64,000 bases of DNA from Favolaschia claudopus (Eukaryota > Basidiomycota > Agaricomycetes > Agaricales > Mycenaceae). Position numbers and translations under genes: made by a program. Below, in pieces: positions 55,701 to 64,000 of the stretch. Positions within the stretch are counted from its first letter, which is position 1. Every line of letters begins with the position of its first letter. The stretch spans positions 372,001-436,000 of the forward strand of contig JAWWNJ010000130.1 of the NCBI GenBank assembly GCA_037176885.1. Direction: 5' to 3'. The notes below the pieces were generated by a model. The model made no database searches. It saw nothing but the letters and a program-made list of their open reading frames with translations, and was not told where the DNA came from.

Positions 55701-56643
55701 TCTGAACATTCCTGGAATCTTGAAAAAGTCGACCAGTGCACGAGACGGTAGTTGAATGGGGCAGACAAGAATGGGTTTCGGTGTCTGGACCTTCGGCGGA
55801 GGGATCAGCGGGGGAATCGGGTTAACAGGCGGCTGATCTTCTTCGCCGGCGGCGTCATCAACAGTGTCGAAAAGGGGTTCTTCGCAATCTTCACAATAGA
55901 CATCTGTACCAGTATCGGGAGAAAATATTTTGTGGCAGCTATAACATGTGGGGTGCACCGAAAAGCCATCACGGAGGTCGAGTTTCGAAAGAACATTCGT
56001 CAAGGTTTGAGACATGGGAGTCGGAGAAGCAAGTAGGCTCTTATCCGCTGCATGCTCAAAGAGGAAGCGAACACTGCGAAGGACAAGGTCGCAGGCAGCA
56101 AAACTGACATGATGTTCGGTGTGAAGGATCCCGACAAGATACATCACCGCCCGAATATACCAGATTGGGTGATATTTTGCCGCCATGCGAAGAATTGCTT
56201 GGGACTCCGGAGAAAGAACGTGAGTTGGAGCCCGAGCTGGCTGAATCAAAGGCACCACGACCTGAACGGTGGGAAGGGCAGTGGATCTGATCATGTGGAA
56301 AAAAAGGTGTTAGCAGTCGTGGTATTCTAGTTGAATTGAAAACTTACTCTGTGTCTGCGGCCACCTCCGAGGTGTCTTGAGTCTCCGCTTGAGGCTCGTC
56401 AGGCAGCTCTGTATCACTTCAATAATGATCAAGGTTAGAGTAATCCGATTTATACTAGTACTGTACGAACGGGTTTGGAATTGGTGCCTGCGATATATGA
56501 TCACGGACAGGCGCGTATCGGGAACCACGATTGGGAGGACGGCTGGACCGAGTTGCCGCTGCAGGGGCTTGGCCACGCGACGCCACTCCCGAGGGTACAG
56601 ACCCGGACGAGTTGCGGGTGTTGATTGAAGGTTTTCTTGACAT
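52780..56643 (-). pseudogene. TNP2-type transposase (CACTA superfamily), one frameshift
   Basis: Minus strand, start MSRKPSINTRNSSGS (56,643), stop at 52,780. Exons with agreeing phases: 56,471-56,643; 56,348-56,416; 55,537-56,286; 55,397-55,483; 55,194-55,348; 54,988-55,143; 54,743-54,928; 54,574-54,686; 54,413-54,528. Further exons to 52,780 are less precisely set. An N-terminal Cys motif (CYSCHKIF with CEDCEEPL) is followed by the TNP2 core: NLPTALRYRAENTILCCMTP, GPREPTGEQL, CGFADHSHN, CTKCHVSR, GRDGEEHRRL, VDPMHNLLLG. The C-terminus (PELGVETWKYKVFAE, WVTTTMDR) also fits. Exon 54,413-54,528 is 116 nt and breaks: GRLPRRVGE is in one frame and PAGGSLTADEY in another, at a TTTT run (about 54,479-54,482). 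It is either inactivated by a 1-nt indel or miscalled there. The enzyme would cut CACTA-type ends; no terminal CACTA repeats were found. Confidence 0.85.
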
Positions 56644-59432
56644 TGCCGCTTGTACTTGGGGGTGCTGGTATGTTGTCAAGAGTTAGCCACAATTTATAGG
56701 AAAGGACTTGAGAATTGGTTGCCGTGCACCATGAACTGGATAACAAGCAATCATGATTAGTATGATACAAGAAGCTCAAATCCATGGCACCGTAGATGAT
56801 TGAAGCACAGTATTGGACGCCAAAATTAACAAGAAGAATAACCGTGTGCTTTGTGTACACGATGCTACAATACAATGCTTCATCATTCGAGACCAGACTC
56901 CTCAATGAATTGAAGGACGGGACGAAGGGTAGGTGGCCGCAGTTTCGAAGCCGAGAACAGCGGTAGTTGGAGGGAAAGTCGTTCAATTCCATGTGTACGT
57001 GAGATTCTGAAGCTTGATTTGAGCTTAGTGTGGCTAGTATAGCTCGCTCTGGAGTCCGAGGTATGGGGTAGACAGAGCCCGCAGTTGTTGCGCAGTCGCC
57101 GTCGCAATGCTGTCGTCACTTCGTCGGAAAACTCCAAGTATTGATCATCACGTATGTCACGCATGTCACGTATGTCACATTCAGTCACTTATATCCTCTC
57201 ACGCACAGTCCGCCTCCCAAAACAATGCACGAGGACGCTAATAAAGGGTGAGGGAACCGAGAAAGACCAGAGGAACTCAGACGAGCCTCGAGCAAACCTC
57301 AGAATAGGTGTCCCGAGGCCCAAGTTCACCGAGCTGTGCCGAGGCACCTCGACGCACCCTCGGATCCAGACAGAGCCAAAATGCAGTGATTCGGAAGGAG
57401 CAGACCCCGTGCTTCCCAAGTGGCACGGGAGAAAGCGAATGTGCGCCGACATGCGCCTTTCCATGAGTCGGCATCGCCGCCGGAGAGGGTGAATTCTGCG
57501 TAAAATTGGCAGAGAAGCAAGGAAGCAACGGGCGGCAAATTCTGTTATAAAACTGAAGAATGGAGAGTGTTTCTGATTTCATTTCGTTCACGTTCCGGTG
57601 CGGTATATTTCACAGTACGTGCCTGACATCTAGGTGGCTCCTATGCCTCTATTTAGTAAATTAAGAACGGAAAGATTGTAACAGCTTCGAGCACACCTAT
57701 ATGCGACTGTACTTTCTCGCGCAGCGACCACGAGATAGAGCATAATGGACGTAGATCACCCAGAATTATCTTCGACAGGTTTATTTCAGTATGTGTCCTT
57801 CGGATGAAACTATCAAGCGACTGGAAGCGGCTACGCTCATCACTCATGATTCCTATTCGAGGACAAGAACTTTGATTTTTGCATTCCGCTCCCAAGAGCG
57901 TGATGAAAACTTCTGGCAAGGCTTGAAAGATATGAATAGATCTCTTGTATGTTGCAAGCACGATCGATTTAGCGCGAAAATTAGCACAGTATCGCCTAGA
58001 TTCACAGAGGTGGGCCAAGAGATCGTTCCAGAAAATCAGCAGAAGTCGGCAAGGGGAGTTAAAGCCTCCATAGCGCGAACTCGAAGCGTGGTCAACAGGA
58101 TGGATGTATTCCAGAGCTACACTGTGTCGCTGCCGCCTCCGTTTGAGGTCCAATCGAGGGACTTCAAGATTCGATGGTCGTAGTTACAAGTTAAGAGCGG
58201 AACCGGGTCATCGGCAAATGCCATAGCCGAAACAAAGTGTCGCAAACAGAAACACGTAATTTGCTTCTTGCCTTCATCTTCAACGTCGCGCACAACCTAT
58301 CCGGAGCTTTTGACAATGGCCGCCTCAAGTCATCCTTTCTAGCCTGCAGAGTGACTCCCATTCAAACCTCATGCATCATGAACCGACTCTGTTAGAGACT
58401 CGAGTCACTCAAGTAAGTATCTCATTCTGCGCAGCAAAACCTTTGCCCTAACACGCTGCTAAGCCACCTAAAACCTTGCTAAACCCACCCCAGCAGCGGT
58501 CCCAGGCCGCACGTCTTCTCAGCACTGCGTTTAAAGCAGGCTAGACGGGAATCGTTCAAAACTTCGCGCAATATCTTCACGCTTTCTTGGATACGGATCG
58601 CTCTTTGACCTGCTTGGCCCTCCCTGTGGAGATTCATTTCAGTTCGTTCCCTGCTGGCTTGAGACAGTCTTCAACGCCGTCTACCTTACGAAGTGGGTTT
58701 CTGTTCCCATCCCACCTCATTCCTCGACGTACCTATTCACATAGGGCCTCAAATGAAACAACGGATTCTTACTGGAATCAAGCGGTTTTCCTCCTCGCCG
58801 GTGAATGGTTTTACGTTCGATATGTTCGTCAGTGCCAAATATCTCCAGTTCAACTTCAATTTATCTATAATTGCGGCTTATTTTGTCGACCTCCCTCCAT
58901 TCACTCGGTGTCTTACCAACAGTCCGCAACGAACGCGATAGACACTAGTACTGTGACACGAATGATTAAAGATCATTAGTTAATCGCTCAAAAAAATACA
59001 CAATCCGATAGTGCACACTGTCGGCGAGAGTCGAACTCAATCCGAGAATGGGAGATTTAGAGGTTAGGCTTCATCGATTGAATCCATATCTAACTAAAAC
59101 CTAAGCAACCTCTATGCTCTGCTGTGGCAGCCTGCAGGAAATGCACCAACGAAATGGGAGTGAAGAGTTCTCCCTCGTGTGTTGAGTTTCACACCGCAGG
59201 ACCAGAAGGAGAGACTACACAATCCTTCGGAATCAACAGAGAGGGTGTACATACAGTGGTCCAGGTGATATAAATGTACGCGTGAGATTGCGGAGAGAAC
59301 TAAGAGACTCTGAGAGCAGATGTATACGTAACACTACCCCTGTGGAAAGTGGCATCGTACATGATTCATTATATTCCACATGCGTAGCCCTGTATTGTGT
59401 GTGTCAAAGCAATCCGTGCTCTGCGAAAATCT
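56644..59432. other. No supported gene; one 130-codon frame
   Basis: A plus-strand frame at 57,791-58,183 (MCPSDETIKRLEAATLITHD ... RDFKIRWS) is intact and looks moderately coding, but an equally long antisense frame overlaps it and I recognise neither. At 57,290-57,370 CCGAGG/CCTCGG words cluster. A tRNA-like T arm lies on the minus strand near 59,012-59,108. Confidence 0.35.
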
Positions 59433-60588
59433 TCATTCATCCAGCAACTGCAGATGTTCTGTCGATCAAATCAGATACCAGAGCTCGCAAAGAAAACTTC
59501 CAATGACGAAGGAGAACACCGTACCTGCAGCAAGCTGTTGTTTTGCACTCTCCCCCTCCTTGTAGTCCCACTTGTATATCGGCGGGCCATCTCTCTTATC
59601 ACCCACATCCACGCCGTCGGTGTAAAGCACCTGTCCAATAAAGGGTTGCTAAAGATGGGGTGGTTTGCTTTGCGAGGCATACGGAAAGGTGTCGCATACA
59701 TACCCGGCGATTGTACTCGGGCGGTTTTGATATGAGACGGGCCGGACGGTTGAACAGTCCAGCGCGTCGCTCAGGGAGGACGAGAACGATGGGAGAGTCT
59801 CTACTCCCGAATGCGGTATCAGAGATCAAAGGAAAGTACTTCTCGTCGGTTGAGGGTTCTTGAGCGGCAATGTTCTCGTAGAATTCGGAGGCGTTGAGAA
59901 TCTGGCGTCCCTCGGCTTGTGCAATGAACCGCCTGATAGATGTGCGATTGTGTGGGACGGGAAGCATGAGACGAGGAACACGTCCGATGGATGTTTCATT
60001 GGAGTAAATGGCAAGCTTAGATACGTCTCTATCCGTTCGAGTGAAGAGGCGGTAATAGACTAAAAGCAGCAACACGCCGACAATGGTTGTCAGAAAGATC
60101 GAAAATGAGGTTACGGGTAACGCACGGTAGCTTGACTCTGCCTCAGTTCCTCTTGACGAAATAGTCGATGGCATTTGGCGCGGCTCCGCTCCTTGCAATT
60201 CCTCGTGGTGCACAAGCACGAGAGCTGTTTCTGGGGTGGCACCAGGGCGGTCAGACTGGAGGATTGCGACTTCATCCTGCTCGTTTGATGCATGTGGAGA
60301 ATCCAGGGTGAGATAAAGCTCCGTTCTTGTAGCCGTAGTCAGACCATTAAGCCCCTCGGCAGCCACGATGCACCGCTTGAGGGTGGAAATTTTGTGCGGC
60401 GGTGGGATGGATGTCGTTGAAATGCAAGCCAGGTACGGATCGGTTAGACTTGCGGCAGTTTTTGCACGGACCGCGCCATCGGGTCCATAGACACGATAGT
60501 ATACTGCACGAATGCGTACCGGCTCATCGGACGAATGAAGATCAAGACTCACTGTAGAGCTTTGGCTCTGTGGGAGCCTGTGGGGCAT
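59433..60588 (-). CDS. Two-module agaricomycete protein (IPPPH-type repeats), soluble
   Basis: Minus strand. Exon 60,126-60,588 encodes module 1: AVYYRVYGPDGAVRAK, STTSIPPPHKISTLKRC, IVAAEGL, then PGATPETALVLVHH. A 66-nt intron (60,060-60,125; donor GTGCGTTACC, branch CTGAC, acceptor TTTTAG) follows. Exon 2 encodes module 2: LYYRLFTRTDRDVSK, MLPVPHNRTSIRRF, IAQAEGRQ, then DSPIVLVLPERR. Two more introns give QPFIGQVLYTDGVDVGD and a last exon ending HLQLLDE (59,433). Read without splicing, the first intron mimics a transmembrane helix; I take it as intronic, so no membrane segment remains. The repeated unit occurs in several agaricomycete proteins known to me only as uncharacterised. The start MPHRLPQSQ is uncertain, because sequence upstream to 60,953 also looks partly coding. 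Confidence 0.65.
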
Positions 60589-60979
60589 AGCAAAACCTGC
60601 TCATGTTTCTTTTTCCAGTGAGCTGAGTTGGCCTTGAAGAACGGAAATGCAGCCAGGCTCAGAGGATGAGACAGGGAGGAATCAGGAGAGGTGGATGCTT
60701 GACACGCGGCGCGTTCACAGCCATTGGCCGCTATTGTTAACTTGAAATCTGACGTCCAAAAGAGGCATGGCCTCGGACCGCTCGAGTTCGCCCACACCGA
60801 CACCCAAGTTCTGGGGAAACACGAACGTAGAAGGGTCGGCTGGAGAGTCTCCACTGGAGACGGCGCGTCAGACTCGTCTTCCAATAACAATTTCATGCGA
60901 GTCAGAGCGAAAGAAAGCGAACCGCTGAGTGCCTGAACAGAAAAACTGGGCATGGTATGTGGGGTGAGAAGTCGCCAGA

Positions 60980-61260
60980 GATTCGAACGTCTTGGTATTG
61001 CAGGAGACCATGGCGGTACTGAAACAAGAGGTATTTGATGGCATCACAGGTTCATGTCAATCACGACCAAGCAGTCTGCTCTTGAATCTCGCCGTCATCC
61101 GACATCGTCCGTCTGCGACTAGCTCACCGTCGACACGCAGTTTCCCAACGTGCAACCGTCTCGCATACATCTAGCCGCTGTGTAGACTGACTTCACGCTC
61201 CATGACAACAACCACTCCGACGCCCTCAACGCCTTGGATTTCCTCAGTCCTGACTCCTCC
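60980..61260 (+). repeat. Subtelomere-type repeat, unit 4, with adjoining 93-codon frame
   Basis: GAGACCATGGCGGTA, CAAGAGGTATTTGATGG and CTCACCGTCGACAC match units 1-3. The last part runs into a frame (61,234-61,515; DFLSPDSSDLFVDFASTW). Its beginning resembles the end of unit 2 (DSNASDALNFLVDYE), so the repeat may contain a broken acidic protein exon. Confidence 0.5.
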
Positions 61261-61811
61261 GACTTGTTCGTCGACTTTGCGTCGACCTGGAGCCAAATCG
61301 GACAGATTTCGCCGGCAAACGACGCGAATTTTGAATCTGAAACCAATCAAACCAATGAATCTCCCCTTGTCAATGCTAGCCGCATGATGCCCGCATCTCA
61401 ATACCAACCCCAAGACCAACGCCATGGCCTGGATCCAGTCCGCTCTCCTCTTGCCAGGATCAGGCTTCCTCTTTCATCTCTATCTTCTTCTCATCGACAT
61501 CTTGGTCTCCCCTAATTGACAAAACGAATCAGATGCTGGTGTGTCAAGAGCTCCTGCGATTGGCATTCGAGACTCGGACTAGCTGGCTTCAGGGGGCCGG
61601 GGCTGAATACTTAGTAGTACGGTAGAGCTGGCAGATACCGAGGAGATACGTGCTACGCAGCTCACACGGAAGGTTCGATTATGGAAGCCTTTCATTTAGA
61701 GCCCAACGTCTCACGGCTGAAAAAAACGGGGTCGAAAGTACAGTTCTGGCGCCACCACACTCACACGAACGCAAATAGCGCATACACGTGTACGTCTCTC
61801 TCTCTCCCTCC

Positions 61812-62327
61812 ATGTCCGCAGATGCTCAGTATCCCGACCCTTTTGTCGTTCACAATCTCATCCTCTTCCCCGCCGATGGTGGTACCCCACGCATCACCTC
61901 CATGCAATTCTGCGTCAAGGAAACAGCTACCCTCCTTCACTGGCCGTTTACAGATGTCGACCTCGTGCGCGTGTACGGCGCTCGTGCGATGCAGGGTGTG
62001 CGGTCAAAAAATTTGGCTGTAACTGATTCTCGAAATCAGAACCACACGCTCATCTTCACTCTGAGCCCTGATCTTCCGATCAACCTCACCATGGCCCGCA
62101 TCGTAAAGGCGAACCCAGAGCATCCCGGTGAACGTCTTCTTTGGCGTGGAGACGTTTTCGCTCTGAATTCGCGTTGGGACAACGCCGATTCTATATTAAA
62201 AGAAGTCCATCATCCGGCTGTTACCCAGAAGGATATTGAGCACTTGAGCTCGAAGGCTATTCGTCGCTGGTATGATTCTTACGAATGGCGCCATCTCGTT
62301 CGCTTGGAATGGGAAAATCGTCTGTAG
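61812..62327 (+). CDS. Agaricomycete small protein, paralogue 1
   Basis: 171-residue frame starting MSADAQYPDPFVVHN. Its central part, FTLSPDLPINLTMARIVKAN, PEHPGERLLWRGDVF, parallels the gene at 62.6 kb (LNPDLPENKHMARLVGVN, LPWRGDIIVVKWREW). It ends SYEWRHLVRLEWENRL. The order 'PDLPxN..MARxVxxNPExP....WRGD' is one I know from many uncharacterised agaricomycete proteins that are often clustered. No catalytic motif, signal peptide or membrane segment is seen. A short intergenic stretch (62,328-62,607) with a possible leftover exon (GFTPSPISLTQRK-like, frame-shifted) follows. Introns may exist at either end. Confidence 0.6.
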   Translation: MSADAQYPDPFVVHNLILFPADGGTPRITSMQFCVKETATLLHWPFTDVDLVRVYGARAMQGVRSKNLAVTDSRNQNHTLIFTLSPDLPINLTMARIVKANPEHPGERLLWRGDVFALNSRWDNADSILKEVHHPAVTQKDIEHLSSKAIRRWYDSYEWRHLVRLEWENRL

Positions 62328-62607
62328 TAAACCGTATCCTTGAGATCATCTGACATACTATCGCAGTTCGCTTTCACACCATCCCCTATTTCACTGACCC
62401 AGAGGAAAGGTGGAGTGCGGCACAAAAAGCGCACTTCAGTGAGTTCTCAGCCGTCTCTTTGATGACGGTGTCGAATTCAACGGGTCATCCGATCTAGGTC
62501 ACGCGAAACAGGTGTTGGACCAACTCAAATCACTGCGTGAGCCCATTTCGTGTTTCCTCGCGAGTCCGGCCCTGATTCGAACAGAAACTGAACAACGCAA
62601 TCAAGTC

Positions 62608-63213
62608 ATGACTTCACGAACCCGCAGATTCCACCGCGATCCATATCCCCCTACCTCGCGCAAGGTGCTTTTGCTCCCCGCGTCAAAACCCAACAAGTCA
62701 AGTATCGTCTCGCGGACCTTCGCCGAAATCGACGAGAAATACAGACCACCCGGTTTTGAGCGCATCGACCTCGATGTGAGAGCTCTGTACGGCGAAAAGA
62801 ACTTATTCGCAGCGCGGCAAGTCTGCTTCCATTCGGATACCCTGGCGTATTGCGGTTGTTCAATTGAAAGTTATGAACGCTACACCCTTCATTATAATCT
62901 GAATCCTGACCTTCCTGAAAACAAACACATGGCACGTCTCGTTGGGGTCAATCCGGAGAAGCCGCACACTCCTTTGCCCTGGCGAGGGGATATCATCGTG
63001 GTCAAGTGGCGCGAATGGCCCGATGAACATCCGGATTACGTTGACTTTCAGTCGCAGGATGTGGAGCTTTTCCGTTTGAAGCTCATACCTAACTTTTACC
63101 ACCACCTTCGTATTGAGTCTCCATGGGTCCAGATAATCCAGCTTGAGCAGGAGTTCGGTGCGCACAATTGTATAGTTTTCGTTGAAGCTGCTCATTACGC
63201 CGCATACAGCTGA
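62608..63213 (+). CDS. Agaricomycete small protein, paralogue 2
   Basis: 201-residue frame from MTSRTRRFHRDPYPPTSRKV to AAHYAAYS. The open frame extends upstream to 62,512 without a Met. It contains RTFAEIDEKYRPPGFERIDL, HYNLNPDLPENKHMARLVG, VNPEKPHTPLPWRGDIIVVK and IIQLEQEFGAHN. The shared block with paralogue 1, 280 bp upstream on the same strand, marks a tandem pair. Function unknown. Termination soon after FVEAAHYAAYS suggests a last intron might have been missed, but I saw no good donor. Confidence 0.6.
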   Translation: MTSRTRRFHRDPYPPTSRKVLLLPASKPNKSSIVSRTFAEIDEKYRPPGFERIDLDVRALYGEKNLFAARQVCFHSDTLAYCGCSIESYERYTLHYNLNPDLPENKHMARLVGVNPEKPHTPLPWRGDIIVVKWREWPDEHPDYVDFQSQDVELFRLKLIPNFYHHLRIESPWVQIIQLEQEFGAHNCIVFVEAAHYAAYS

Positions 63214-64000
63214 TATCTACCGCGTCAACCCATTGAATCCATTTACTGCTTGTCGACGGCTGATCTACGGTCCCTCTCGCGATGACGAAATATATGGTAT
63301 GTGCGGACAAATATCATTGTTTTTGTTTACTTAGCTACCGACATTTTAGAAAAAAGAATTCAATTGCTTCGCCGCTTGAAGGTTATTGCGGGGTTCGTTG
63401 TTACGTTTGAGTTCCAAGTCCCAGCGACTTGAGATTCCGAATCGTAGGCGGAACGAACCGACCGACAGAACGAGAGTACCAGCACATTTACTCAACTCCT
63501 TACTGTATCTTTCATTGGCGACCGCGATAGGGGGTGAAATATTTTCTACCCAAGTTTCTACCTATGAGATATCTCATAGTTCTGAGATTCTAGTCAATAC
63601 CTTGAAGTACCTCGAAAATACCATCGCACTTTCGATCAACCTTCAATATTGATCATTATCGGTCCCTGAGTTTTGACTTGGTTTTGACATCGATTCTTTG
63701 GGTTCAAGCCATTCGGCAAATATTTTACCATACGATCGCTCGGCCCGGTGATGCGGTTAATCTTTGATGCCATCACTTTGCCTCTTATCGTTTTCCACCA
63801 TGCCACTTTGACTCGTTAGGCAGGACGTCCCAGTCCGATGCCGCAATGCTGAAGAGGAAGAAGGAAACCCACAAGCATATCTCGAACATGCTCTTCCCTT
63901 GGAATCACTACTGTATTCTTCTTCAGCGCCGGCCAGGTATGATTTAATCATTTTATCCGAATCCAGGATCACATCGTAAATTTTGCACTGTAGGGTGAGG
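63214..64000. other. No gene seen
   Basis: Short frames only; nothing recognisable to the window end. Confidence 0.4.

Noticed and set aside
57653..58183. Overlapping antisense frames of 166 and 130 codons.
   Set aside because: Neither is recognisable and only one could be real; left as an unsupported frame.
60060..60125. Transmembrane helix in the 59.4-60.6 kb gene.
   Set aside because: The stretch has intron borders (GTGCGT, TTTTAG) and a branch-like CTGAC, and removing it joins two matching modules in frame.

Overview
The window looks like nuclear DNA of a basidiomycete, most likely an agaricomycete. The genes carry many 45-70 nt GT-AG introns (donors mostly GTAAGT, GTGCGT, GTATGT, and now and then GTTCGT). 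The telomere-type repeat is CCCTAA/TTAGGG. Several protein families I recognise are typical of agaricomycetes: DUF6533 membrane proteins, TNP2 transposases, Helitron helicases and glycine-rich GGxGG tails. The genus cannot be read from the sequence; a Mycena-like mushroom would fit.

Left part (1-24.6 kb). This is a transposon graveyard with a few intact lineage-specific genes. From left to right: the 3' end of a DDE transposase (1-663, two introns), an agaricomycete-restricted protein (816-2190, minus), fold-back and asymmetric inverted-repeat elements (3.4-6.8 kb), a helical protein with a GGxGG tail (7855-8912, minus), a zinc-finger-like protein (9468-11286, minus), a dense array of the heptamer CGCGTCA (11.3-12.4 kb), a decayed Helitron helicase, LINE and Ty3/gypsy remnants (12.4-16.2 kb), a coding region split by a 513-bp hAT-type MITE with an 8-bp target duplication (16.9-18.5 kb), an RG-rich reading frame split by a 1.2-kb element (19.6-21.4 kb), a Helitron N-terminal relic, and the 3' half of a cytochrome P450.

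Junction (24,637-24,855). About 36 copies of CCCTAA interrupt the P450 exactly at its I-helix. The strand of the array says that the DNA to the right was the chromosome body it once capped. The left side would then have been joined onto a telomere, by a real fusion or by a scaffolding error.

Right part (24.9-64 kb). It begins with a repeat family found again at 29, 34 and 61 kb, tRNA-like sequences, and long stretches without a gene I can defend. The solid genes are two tandem seven-exon paralogues (30.3-33.1 kb), each an internal duplication with paired 21-nt exons; two multi-pass membrane proteins (35.4-37.3 kb minus, 42.8-44.1 kb plus); an intronless, bacterial-type carbamoyltransferase (45.2-47.4 kb); an unknown multi-exon gene (50.7-52.7 kb) convergent with a TNP2-type transposase that carries one frameshift (52.8-56.6 kb); a two-module protein (59.4-60.6 kb); and two related small genes at 61.8-63.2 kb. 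No pathway or cluster ties these genes together. The carbamoyltransferase and the double-domain pair are the likeliest accessory functions. Exon coordinates were worked out by hand from splice sites, phase and reading-frame continuity; no database search was possible.
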